A model generated the notes under the pieces. The model saw only the letters and a program-made list of their open reading frames with translations, was not told the DNA's origin and made no database searches. A program made the translations under genes and the position numbers. Of a DNA stretch of 64,000 nt, positions 47,403-57,991 are shown piece by piece. Source of the stretch: Sparassis latifolia (taxonomy: Eukaryota > Basidiomycota > Agaricomycetes > Polyporales > Sparassidaceae); NCBI GenBank assembly GCA_018466975.1, contig CM031562.1, positions 4,340,001 to 4,404,000 of the forward strand. Reading direction: 5' to 3'. Position 1 is the first letter of the stretch; every line of letters starts with the position of its first letter.

Positions 47403-47533
47403 TCGCAGAATAATGGGTCCATGCTGGCTGCAAATCAAGAAGCCCCATCTAGAACACAAGGAGTGCGTGCATCCAATTCCCTCCTTTGGTGCTTTGTGCT
47501 GGCGTGCAGAAGTGTAGGTCTCTTGGTGCAAAT
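47403..47533 (+). pseudogene. Second, partial POL1 fragment
   Basis: About 130 bp nearly repeat 44059-44188: both read (R)xMGxxxLQIKKPHLEHKE-like coding followed by the same intron and SWCK. This copy keeps IMGPCWLQIKKPHLEHKE, where the first has MGRASCKS after a small frame change. It is joined directly to the 3' end of the long relic at about 47402, so it marks a second duplicate or a rearrangement breakpoint. Confidence 0.8.
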
Positions 47534-49889
47534 CGGACGAATGGGTGAAAAGAACATACCGGCGATATTCCTTGTCTGTGCCATCCGAGACACCACGAGA
47601 GGCAGCGTCAAGCACTGCACTCCAACCAGGACTATTCACTGGCCTATCACCATTCCAACCAGCGACACTGCCATTCGTGGCAGTGGCGCCGTCTTCGCAG
47701 TACCACCATTGAAAGGAGAGGTACCACCGTTCCCGACAGATTGTTCGGATTCATCTTCAGCCTCTTCAAGAGGAACAAGCTTAATGGCGCTCCACGGAAG
47801 TGGGCCATGGGCCTCTGCCTCTCCGATAACGTCGTCCTCGAGATCATACGATGACACGTGTTCTTCAAGTGCCTCTTGAGTCAGTACAAGAGACAGGCGA
47901 GGACATTTCGAAGGGGCACAGAGGGGAGGAGTACTGGGGCTGCAAGAGATGTGCAAAATACAGATACGCGGACGTGCTCTTCGGCTTCACCATGGCTCGG
48001 ACCGCCTTAAATACTCCTGGTGTAAGCACACTATTCCTCATCCATCCAGACAAGCGGATCCAATAGGCATAGGTAAACGGTGGCGCCCAAGTCCACGGGA
48101 TGATTGGTTAGTAATATAACGAACTTACACTGGCAATCCATCTGCTTGTTCGACCCGTGAAGTAACCTGAAGTAACGTTAGCAGACACTCTAGGACTTCT
48201 CCGTTGGCGCGTTAGACTCGGATAAGAAGGGAACCGTCAAAGCTTAGGATGATCTATTCGGAAACCCCGTTACAGCGGAACTACTGCATAGAAACATGGA
48301 AAGACGGAGGTGCCATCCAAAAAACCAATGACCGCCAACAACGGCGTCGATCATTGACTGAGGGTACCGTGCGCTGCTAACGCTGCTCACCAGGTCACAA
48401 AGGGTGGGGCCATGTTGTAGTCGTCATTAATTCATTAGAGCGACGAGCAGCGGCCGGCCCTTCCCAATGAGCGCCCTCTCTTTCTCGGACAAAGGGACTC
48501 TACTTAGTCTCCCAAAGCACGTTGTGCCCGAGAGGTGGGAATGCGTTTCTAGCTTGGGGAGAGGGTGATTGAAGACGGACATCTGGTACAGGGAGGGCGT
48601 ATCACGGTGACAGGCGGGCAGTGGCGAGAAGGAGATCAGTCTCGAACCGTCGAATGAAAATGTCACGCAAAGGCTCACCGTCGCATTGTGTCACCGCTCG
48701 CGGCGCGTCGAACCAACAGTCGTGATGCCAACTCCAGGCCGCCTTGCGTAGTACCAGCGTCGCTACATAAAAGCACGCGCATCGCGCTTGATCAGACACA
48801 CGATGCAGAGCTGCGCGGTGATGGTCCACTTGTCCGTGTGCAGGTTGAACTTGAAAATTGTGCTTCCACGGGTGCAGGTGCAGAGCTAGACTGGAGGGCG
48901 GCCGCAGGTCGGCGATCGGTGAGGCAGACAGCGCCACTGAGGTAAGGGCTCGGGAAGTGCGAAGGCCGGAGCGGATGTCAAGGACAGGAAGGCGGAGGCG
49001 GGCATGTCTGAGGTCGGCGGCGCTGCTGCGGAGTGGGCGTGGCGGCGCGGTAGGCATGGGCGTCGGCGCGGTAGCAGGGGTGGAGGTAGCTGCAGCAGAG
49101 CCAGAGCCAGGCCCGAGGGAAGACATATCGCGTTCTGGAAATGTCGTTCTGCGCGCCGTCGATCATCTTCAGGAGATCGACACAGTCGGGAGTTAGCAGC
49201 CCCATGTAGTCGGCGGTGAGTCGCAGACTCGAAAGTGATGGGATTGGCGGCATGTTGGACAGCTCCGCATAGTGGGTGAATTTCCATAACTGGCGCCTAA
49301 AGCAGCCTATCGCTCCAGTCACCGTGGCGACGAAAAGCGAAACAGTCCAGTTGAGGAAACTGCTGATCCTGCATATTGAATGGGATAGTCAATCTGCAGG
49401 AGCCATTAGGGAGAGGCAGCAGGCAGGTAAAGGAACGCACTGGTTGTGTCAGTGCTTGAAGTCGATGGTCGGGCCTTTGCGGTCGGTCGCTCGTATGGTG
49501 GGAGCTCTGAGATGACCCATGCGACGAGTCATGCGCTGTGGCGACAGTCCTGGAAGTAGCGTGCAATCGAATTATTCATACAGATTTACTTGGAGTGGGG
49601 AATGATCTTACTAGTCTACAGCGTAGGAGCGGTCGAACTATGCGAGCGCATCGTCGTAAAAATTTGCCTAAATCCCCTCTGTAGGTTGAGGTCGTGAGCA
49701 CCTTGAAGTTTCGGGGCAAATGGACGACTTCGAGCAAGTTGCGAACCCGTTTGCGAACCCGATCTACTGAAATTCAGAGAAACTTGCAGCCCGTATCCCC
49801 TCACAGAGCATATGGCCTGCGGGAGAAGCGTATCGTGTGCGTGGCTGCTCTTCTGTGGTGGACCATCCCATACGATTGTTCCATCGCAT
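47534..49889. other. Unresolved decayed sequence between POL1 and chitin synthase relics
   Basis: Open frames of 80-174 codons occur on both strands without recognisable domains. Fragments such as LRDIFIRRFETDLLLATARL (minus, about 48660) and LLTPDCVDLLKMIDGAQNDI (minus, about 49180) look protein-like but I cannot assign them. Probably remnants of further genes. Confidence 0.35.
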
Positions 49890-50755
49890 CTGAACTGTCT
49901 ATTCGAAGGACCAATCGGGGCGAGGCCGTCCGTCCACGCAGTAACTGGACGCAAGTGATTAACAGTAAGCGTGGAAACCTGAATCCATCGTGCCTGCCTT
50001 GAAGGGCGAGTGATTACCCCATCGCCGCGACGACTCGGGCATGGTGTGGTCCGTTGACGCCTCGCCTGGTCATCCATGACGCGAATGAGACCCCCAGGCT
50101 TGTGCTGCAATAAGCGGAGACACGCGGAGTTGTCGAAATACGGCACCTGGAGAACGAAGCGGGAGATACCCTCTGTCGTGTACTCGCAGACGTGGCGCTC
50201 GAACAGCTTCTTCTGTGTGAAGTTCTGTAACCGCTTGTTAGCGAAGTTGACGCAGAACTGATCTAGGGAGTTCGGCCGGCTAGTCATGTTCTGGGGGCCG
50301 GGTAAGTCAAACAGTCCGATGAACATATTGAAGTCGTCGTGGCAAAGGCGTTGGTTGGCGTGTTCGTTCAACCATGCAAACAGGAGGAGTATAAGCGGCT
50401 TCACGAGTTCGTCTCGGTTATCAGAGGCACCGTCGGGATCCAGGAAGATTGTACATAGTTCCTTCTTCCCCATCTTCGTTCTGTGCGATAGCGCAGCCTC
50501 CAAAGCTTCGGCTGCGTCCAAGAAATCTGCGGCGATATCGAGGACATCCGTGTTGCCCACGACAGCAGCGTCTTCGTTGCGAGAAGCGTCGGTATGGAAT
50601 TCCAGGTTACCCAGATGGAGAATAGCAGCAACCAGCTGGCACTTCTGCGCGACATGTCTTTTCGAGAATCCCACGTTCTTCAACGCCACCTTCAACTGAT
50701 CCAACCGCACGGCATCCTCATCCCAGATGCACGAACCATCTCGCGAGGCATACAA
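49890..50755 (-). pseudogene. Myosin-motor chitin synthase (class V/VII) relic
   Basis: The part from 50755 to about 50060 reads as the second half of the myosin-like motor domain of fungal class V/VII chitin synthases: DAVRLDQLKVALKNVGFSKR, QLVAAILHLGNLEFHTDASR, NTDVLDIAADFLDAAEALEA, FAWLNEHANQRLCHDDFNMF, FIGLFDLPGPQNMTSRPNSL, FCVNFANKRLQNFTQKKLFE and CLRLLQHKPGGLIRVMDDQA. Past that point similarity continues only weakly with frame changes (TLTVNHLRPVT). Neither the P-loop half of the motor nor any chitin-synthase catalytic motif (QxxRW, EDR) is visible nearby. A decayed fragment. Confidence 0.68.
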
Positions 50756-53088
50756 CGAAATGGCGGGAGATGGACATCAATGGACAGGTGACACACATGA
50801 GAGAGTCCCTTGCAGACAGTCGTGTCTACAGGAACCCCATCAAAAGGAATCAGCTGGGGACAATCGTACCCGACCGCCAACTGTCCAAGTCGCAGGGATG
50901 CTGGACCTTCACGAACCGGTCATCCAATGGCCAATGGCGAAAGTGAACCGTAAGGCGGGGTGCATTTAGCGAACTGGATCTATGATGCACGGACGGACCA
51001 TACTACGAGGTGTACTTCGCGGAGTGCCGTGGCGAGCTCGATCGCCGCGATCTGCTCTGCACACTGCAAGTCAGACATGTCTTGCGGCGCATCACGAAAG
51101 GTTTCTGCTGAACATAATCCGCAGGCTAGAGTCAGCGAACCCTCTTCGATCTCTCGAAAGATGTCGCGTACCAGTAACAGCCCGCTCACGTTGGCGTCCT
51201 AGTCCCTACAGTCCTTAGCGGTCCTGGGCGTTCCGTGGTGGCCTCACGGAAGCACTCAACCTCTACTTCCGCTCCCTCGCCACTACAAGTTTGCCTGACA
51301 GTGCTCTGATGGTGACGGTCTACGTGGCCACGGCTCACGATCGGCCCGCGGACGGCGCGGTACAGGCCTTTCTTGCAAATGCACAGCGGCGGCGAGAATA
51401 CATCTGGCAGTTCGAGTTTCACGGCGAACTTCGTTGCATAGTCCACGCACCGGGCCCCAAGCTGACCGCAGCCATTGAGAGCGCAAAGACAGAGGTTCTG
51501 GCTCGAACTGAACGATGGACATGTTTGTGCAACACGTCATTTTTGTGTTGAGCAATAGTGGTCTCGATCTCGATCGCATCTTGCGCACCTCGGTAGCAAG
51601 CCTACCAACGATAAGTCTTCGCGTCGCGTCGAGCGTAGGGAATTCTGCATGCAAGGAACGCAGGATAGGGATGAAACTGTCAGCGATGAGGCCTGCTGTC
51701 CCCGCTTGTCGGTGCGAAATCGATGAGTTGAGATATATGAGGCTTGACCGCCTGAGTGAGCTGTGCGGTAAGGCCCTCATAGTCGATAGGTTGGGCGTAA
51801 CGCTGCAAGCTGCGGTACCAAGAACCGTGACCACATGAGCGACGGACTCCTTCTCTACCTGCGGAGAAGACCTCGAGATATCCATCGTCTGGAAAAATGA
51901 GACACATGTCAGGAATGTCTCGACTTTGCTTCCGCCATCTTGATCGAGATCCTCGTTTGCTTCTTGCGGCACGCTGGGTGGGAGGATATATCCACTGCGC
52001 CTCCGCCTCGGCATCTTCGGCAAGCGGAGGAAGGGCAGTGTCGCGCAGGAGAGTTCAGCGTCTATCGTTGCTTCTTGAAGATCGAGTTCGAGGCGCCTTG
52101 GAAAGATAGCGCGGTGGAAACTCGGTGTCGACGACTTTTTCGAGATCGACTCTATCACCGGCATAAAGCCCTACATCGGCGTTAGCGATGGAAATTTGAA
52201 AGCCGGCGTGTGCGCGTAGCTGAAATGACTCACTACGGGAGGGCATACAACTTGCATGCTGGCGATCGGACGAGCAGCATCGCCCGCCAGAGACCAACAG
52301 GTGTAGATGTCGATTCATACGCTCGTCTGCGAAACAATCGGCGAGGCGAGTAATCGTCGCCATGTTACGCCGCGGCACACCAGCTAGTCGTGTCGGCATC
52401 ACGACCCTCTGGCTGCATCGCTGAGCCATTGGGAGCTACGCCACGAGCACAACGAGCGGCGGCTGGCTAAACAGCGGCAGGGAATGGTAGGGAGTAGGGT
52501 AAATAGCGGTCAGAAGCGGGGAGCAGGTATCGCTATTTCCGAATATGGATCGAGCGCGGGAAGTACTCGGCCACCTAAGGGATTAGACTGGCGAAATCAG
52601 CGTTTTATTACATAACCACCGATTTATGAACAATTTCTAGGATTTTCTCAGGTATCTAGTTAATAAATACACATGTACACTACAAATGTGAGAAACCATG
52701 TAAATGGAGGTCACCATCGCGCGTGATATGTCGTGACATGGAAAGCTCTGGAAAAGTTGAGCAGAAAGTATGACGGGTATAGTCGGACTTTATTTTGAAA
52801 ACTATGACGGGTATAGTCGGACTTTATTTTGAAAACTGTTGAAGAAACAAAAATAGTCGGAAGCTGTCAGAAATCTTGCCATGTGGAGAGCAAGCGCCCT
52901 CCGACTGCCAAATCCAGTCGACGAGCGTCTTCAAGTTAGCACCGTATCTGAAGATCTGCCTACAGCATGTCGACACCACAAACAAAGCTACTCGTCTCAT
53001 TGTCGCTCCCTTTCCCCAGGAACTCTATGAATGAGTTTCGTGCACTCCTGCGGCGGTAAGTCTACCTCACATCACTCCATCCCCACAA
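50756..53088. other. Unresolved stretch, probable decayed coding sequence
   Basis: A 293-codon minus-strand open frame (51283-52164) is the longest in this half of the window but carries no domain I recognise; its translation looks like out-of-frame coding. Fragments such as GLLLVRDIFREIEEGSLTLA (minus, about 51180) are protein-like. From 52440 to 53000 the sequence is AT-richer and noncoding in appearance, with one tandem repeat. Confidence 0.35.
52769..52836. repeat. 34-bp perfect tandem duplication
   Basis: TATGACGGGTATAGTCGGAC followed by TTTATTTTGAAAAC occurs twice in a row with no difference (52769-52802, 52803-52836). Confidence 0.97.
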
Positions 53089-53333
53089 TCGCCTATGATC
53101 CCAAGACTGATGAGCGGATACACGGGTCGTTCTACTGTCAGTTTCTCCCCCGGTCCGACCCTGATGCTCGCGCAAGTACTCAACTATGAGCGGATTGCAA
53201 GGGAGGTGCTCAGCCATTGGTTCAAGCACCAGAAGTTCACATCGTCCGTGCGGCAACTAAGCATGTGCGGATTTCACAAAATTCCTCACCTTCAGCAAGG
53301 TGTCTTGAGGAAGCGACCACGACACGAAGCTTA
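53089..53333 (+). pseudogene. Heat-shock-factor DNA-binding domain relic
   Basis: Carries AYDPKTDERI, then after a frame change VLNYERIAREVLSHWFKHQK, FTSSVRQLSMCGFHKIPHLQ and QGVLRKR. This is the winged-helix DNA-binding domain of HSF1/SFL1-type factors. In the recognition helix the usual Phe and Asn/Tyr are replaced (SSVRQLSMCGF for SFVRQLNMYGF). The strand before helix 2 is out of frame and no trimerisation coiled coil follows. The sequence ends at a stop at 53332-53334. A decayed fragment of a normally essential factor. Confidence 0.75.
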
Positions 53334-53469
53334 ACACTTGAGCGTCCCAACTTCCGCGCGGTCAATAGATTTACTCACCTTCATCACCCGTAAGACAAAG
53401 TCTGCCCACGCAATGCCGATGCAGCGGTAGGTTGCAGGATCTCATCCGTTCCGCGCACCTCTCATGACG

Positions 53470-54240
53470 TTTGACCAGGCGAATTTTATGGCCCAGAGAT
53501 GTCCACCGCGAACCTCGAGCTCGTCGCGCGATTCTTCGAGAAGTGTTCCGATTATGACCGGATGTTCCTCTCCGTCAAGGCAAGTGTGTTCCGTTGTTCC
53601 GCTGCCACATCACGCTTACCTCGATCCTCCACAGGGCAGCCTGAAGTACTGCAGCCGCCGTCGACTTCTCATGAGTGCTCGGGTTCGTTCTCGCATCGCT
53701 TCACTGAGTATCTGGGAGCGGCCGGAGGACCTCAAGCGCGGCATCGACGCGATAAACGCAGCCCTACGCGGGACTAATCACCTGTATTTGCTTGAGTCTG
53801 CACATGTCGACTGGAACACCCCAATTGAAGAGGTCATGTGCGCACCCTTGCGGTGTATGCTAAGGATGGCCTGTTTGACTACGTTGGACTGTCTGAGTGC
53901 AGTGCTGAGACGCTAAGGCGGGCGCACGCGGTGGGTCGCTTTCCGATGTCTCGTCACTGTGGGAGGACTTGACGCGCTCTGCTCGCAGGTGCACCCTGTG
54001 GTGGAGATCGAGATCAGCCTACGGTCCTACGAGGTGGAGGCGAATAAAGGTATGTGCGCTCGTCTGTCGCTTTGAATAGTTGTATTGAGCATACCGTAGT
54101 TATCGCGACGGCACAGGACCTCAGCGTTGCTATCGCCGCCTACTCGTACGCACCTCCCTTAAGCTGTTTATGCATACGCAGGACTGATTTGCCCTCTGCG
54201 CAGTCCACTCGGCGGGGCTTCCTGACTGGGAGCATAAAGA
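53470..54240 (+). pseudogene. Aldo-keto reductase relic (pyridoxal-reductase-like)
   Basis: Order of blocks fits fungal aldo-keto reductases: EMSTANLELVARFFEKCSDY with DRMFLSVK (53499-53580), an intron, EDLKRGIDAINAALRGTNHL with YLLESAHVDWNTPIEEV, then one base out of frame LAVYAKDGLFDYVGLSECSA and ETLRRAHA, an intron, HPVVEIEISLRSYEVEANK, another intron, DLSVAIAAYSYAPPL, and RGFLTGSIKSRSDEE at 54210-54250. GLSECSA and AYSP-type motifs belong to the barrel core. At least one frameshift (about 53840) and a block of changed sequence before RGFLTG show decay. Splice sites remain, so it is not a retrocopy. Confidence 0.75.
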
Positions 54241-54364
54241 GCCGGAGCGATGAGGAAGCGGCGAGACCACACATGTGCCGTGACGGGTAACATTGGTTGG
54301 AGTTATAGCCCGTACTCGGTGAGTTCTCACCGATTTTTGTCCGGAGTTGTACTGACCTCGTCTC

Positions 54365-54960
54365 AGTACAATCTGAACGTATCTCCTCCCGATTCAGTGC
54401 CGCTTCTGAGCTCTCGGCAAGCTCGAATGGCGACAAGACACATCACATCTCATCACCTCTGCAACATTGGCAAATGCATCCCACATGTGGGATCTGCGGG
54501 ACGAGGACCTCGACGATCCGCTGCACAGCCCAGACCCTGTGCCCGATGCCAGAATGGATCACTCACGCACGCCCTTCTCTGCGCATGGTTGGCTGAATGT
54601 GTCCGCCAATGCCGTGGTCGTTCTCGACCTGCTAACACCCTTTGCCGGCTACCCAATCATCATGTACTATAAAAACCCTATGCCCGTAACGCCAGGATAC
54701 AATCTTGGAGGAATTAATTCGTCGGAGCATTCCAGATTTGCCCAACAGGCCAAAGTTGATCGATAAGGATACCAAGGAGGAGTTTTATACCCGCTCAGGG
54801 TCAGACAGTACGACGTACAATCTGATGTTCAGCGATGAGTTCGAAACCGCTGGTCGGATATTCTGGCCGGGAGATGACCCATACTGGGAGGCGGTAAACT
54901 TCAAGTGCTGGACGACGGGTGACCTTGAATGGTACAGTCCATGGGTATGCATCCATCTTC
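54365..54960 (+). pseudogene. KRE6/SKN1 (beta-1,6-glucan synthesis, GH16) relic
   Basis: Reads in order YNLNVSPPDSVPL, ASHMWDLRDEDLDDPLHSPD, GWLNVSANAVVVLDLLTPFA (the single membrane segment), GYPIIMYYKNPMPVTPGYNL, GGINSS, then one base out of frame IPDLPNRPKLIDKDTKEEFY, TYNLMFSDEFETAGRIFWPG, DDPYWEAVNFKCWTTGDLEW. This is the N-terminal cytosolic tail, signal anchor and start of the lumenal GH16-like domain. The remaining catalytic part is missing after 54960. Deletion or further decay removed it. Confidence 0.75.
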
Positions 54961-56089
54961 GATGAGCAACCCCGTCTTTGGCCGCGTTTTCCCCTGCCAC
55001 CTGGTGTGTGTTACTCGAGGTGCCCCTTTGTATGATATGTATCATTACTACTTTGTTACGTCGACTCCGTTCTACATTGATTAAAATGCTATTGTTGGTT
55101 ATAGACTTTGAAACAGGCTGGTCACTACATCTGGATTAACCTCAAGCTTCAGTCTGAACTAAAGTGAGAATATTGACAGCGACGAGATGTTAATCTCCGT
55201 GGCAAGAATTACCTTATTTGGCAGAGTTGCTTCACCGATATCATACCACATTCAGATCTGATGGACCTAGTCTCCGTCGGATGGCTGTGAATGTCTGTCC
55301 GTCTCAGCCGTTCAAACTAGCACCATCGTATCTGGAGCCTTGCAACAGTCAAATGCAGGTGAACTACAGACATTATCTTGTATACTTGCAGTGGTATGTA
55401 GCACGACCTGTATCCTCGCTCTAATGTACTAGCAGGGCTGAATGGCAGGGCCGTATGACTGACGGTATGTCTTTTGGACTACTTTATTCTCTGTTATTTT
55501 TTGGTGCAACTGACTGTGATAGGACAGTGGTGAGGACGTGCAAACAAGACCAATGAAGATGTCACAGCAAGTACCCCACCGTCAAGCCGCTGCCACGTTT
55601 TTGTCCCCTCCCTTCCTTTCCGCCCACCCTCTTTACCCTCCCTCCACTCGCTCGCGCTATTGTAGCACTATTCACTATTTGGCACAGTACACTGCTTTAT
55701 ACTCACTTTGCACTCTCGCCGCCTCGGCTAATCGAATTTCAATCAATCGTTTGCACGCAACAGTCTCTTCTCCAGAAATCTCCTGCAACTCCGGCCATTT
55801 TTTTGACGGTATTTTTTGTATGTTTTCTCTTGCAACGAGCAAGAAAATGCTCCCATCTTTACGCAAAGATTTCACCTTTTCCTCTTTACACCAGTGATTC
55901 GGTCTCAGTCTCGACCCTCTTTTCTTCGACGACCCATTCTCATCAGCAACGCTCATATGGATGCCAATTCTCGGCTGCACTGCCTGTCATGCGGGCCTAC
56001 TATTTGCTCCGCTCATGTGTCCGTGGACGAGCATAACCCAAAGGTAGGTCGTATCCTAAAGCTTCCTTGGCTTGCATTGATAAGTAGCA
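54961..56089. other. No supported gene
   Basis: Short open frames only. A pyrimidine-rich segment (55.58-55.9 kb) encodes nothing recognisable; a Lys/Glu-rich minus frame (55675-55980) is probably its antisense shadow. Confidence 0.4.
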
Positions 56090-56640
56090 TAGGGCAGTGG
56101 TGCTCGTCACTGGTACCACGGGAAATCTCGGTGCCTACATCCTAGCTGAACTAATCGTCAATCCGCATATTGCACGCGTGTATACACATAATCGCGGTAT
56201 CGCGGACCGCCAGCGTGCAGCGTTCGAGGGATCACATTTACCGGCGAAGCTTCTCGCCGATCCGAAGCTTGTGCTGCTCAGTGGGGATCTCATGCGTGAA
56301 GACCTCGGACTTACTCGCCTCCTTCGAGCCCCACGTTAGTGCCGCCCGTTCAGCTCGCGGGCCTTGCACCTGGCGCTCGTTTCCTCTTCACGTCGTCCGT
56401 GTCCATTGCCCAAGCATGGCGCCCTTCGGGAGGCCGTGGGTCCATCCCAGAGTCATCACTGAAGGACCCGTCGTTTGCGTTGGGCCACTTGGGTTACGGA
56501 ATGTCGAAATTCGTGGTGGAAGAGGTGCGCGATTTTGATGTTGTGCAGGAGGCATATTAATTGACACTTGTATGTATAGGTACTCTCCAATGCGAGCAAG
56601 ACAGGCAACAGCGGAACCGGACACTATCTCGGACTGTGAT
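56090..56640 (+). pseudogene. NRPS-like reductase: thioester-reductase (NAD-binding) domain relic
   Basis: Begins VVLVTGTTGNLGAYILAELI, the Gly-rich NADPH motif of the C-terminal reductase domain in adenylating reductases and alpha-aminoadipate reductase-like enzymes. It continues RVYTHNRG, RQRAAFEGSHLPAKLLADPK and LVLLSGDLMREDLGL, then the active-site region APGARFLFTSSVSIAQAW, SLKDPSFALGHLGYGMSKFV (Tyr-x-x-x-Lys intact) and VLSNASKTG. The stretch that should bridge DLGL and APGARF is largely deleted, and a frame change is needed there. No adenylation or carrier domain was found upstream. Confidence 0.65.
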
Positions 56641-57991
56641 TCGAGTTCGTACATGCCTCGTCGACCTACAGGACCTCCGCCAAGCGGACTCACTAGCAGG
56701 GGCAGCAATTGCGGACTGCGGGTGACGAGCAGCGACAGCTTGACCAGTACAGGATGTCGGATCAATTTTTTCCTTTCTCTGTTGCATGAGCTCTTTTTGC
56801 AATGATCCTGCATCCCGTTGAATATGACCAACATATATATTCCACACGGGACATTTGGTGTCGATTGAGTACATGCAGAATGTGTTATTGAATAAAAAGT
56901 GTGTACGTCAGTGCTAGCTCTCTGGTATGCTCGTATAGTATGCCGAGCCAATGATGTCACATTGGCATGCCATGATACTGACATCTTGTATACTGGTCAT
57001 TCAAATATCATGCTTTGATGGTTTGTGGACTATAAGTTCCCGACATATGTTGTGGGCAAATGAGTGAGAGTGCGTTTGTTGGTAACTTTTGATTGTAATA
57101 CTCACTTACAATAAAATAAAGTACACCCGTGATAGCTTACTCATTGGTTCGTGTGTCGACTGTCCCTGTGAAATAGATTGCTAGTGCAATACATAACTGC
57201 TACCTACAGAACTACTTTGTCTGCATGGATCGGTAGGGTTCCCAATGCGGTACAAGTGTTGTACATCTCTTATCTAGATCCACTGGCTGTGACACGCCCT
57301 TCCCAGTCAGCGGACCACCCGCCAAGGACACAGCGCCTCAACCTAGTCTCCCGAAGGCAGATGGTGGACACTCTGCCTCAACCTCGTACCTCGGATATCC
57401 GTGTCTGACGTCTGCTTTCTATAAAGGGGGTCTTACTAAGAGGTCAATTACCGGTTGTGATTGCCGTCCGGCACATCACGTGCTTGTGCGACGCGCCTGT
57501 AAATCGCGTCGAACGCGTCGTGTTTCGAGCACAAGAAGTCCCCCTGGCGTCCCCCTTCTACTGCACGCCATCTATTCGTCGTAGTTTCCGATGTTAATAT
57601 TATTTAAGATTGGTTCCGGGGACTTTTGCTGTCCTATCTGCTCTATATTGGTTTAACAGGTACAATATGTCTGAGTCTCGTAGGAATCTCTCCATTCTCT
57701 CGGTCTCACACCGAAGGAGAATACACCTCTCTATCATATATCTATTACCGCACTTCGCCGCGCCTGCGATGTGCCCAAAATGGGGTGGAGCTGAAGCATC
57801 AGGAAGAATAGTAAATTTCGACGGATTTATCGCGCCACGTGCATCACGTGTTACTACAAAGGTTTAAGACTCCATGTTATTGAACGCTACAAAAGTTTGG
57901 GCTCCGCCTAAATTGTCCGACCTCTCGACAAGGAGGCGCGTCAGAAAACAGACTACCTCAACCTCCTCCTGCGGCACTTTCTGACCACTCA
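56641..57991. other. No supported gene; contains a dispersed repeat
   Basis: Open frames up to 85 codons without domains. AT-rich near 56.9-57.2 kb. The only notable item is the repeat at 57335-57408. Confidence 0.4.
57335..57408. repeat. Short interspersed repeat, copy B
   Basis: CTAGTCTCCCGAAGGCAGA followed by GGACACTCTGCCTCAACC and CTCGGATATCCG pairs with 5305-5372 in the same orientation. The two copies lie 52 kb apart. Confidence 0.6.

Noticed and set aside
51283..52164. 293-codon minus frame as an intact gene
   Set aside because: Composition looks like out-of-frame coding and no domain is visible; left as unresolved decayed sequence.
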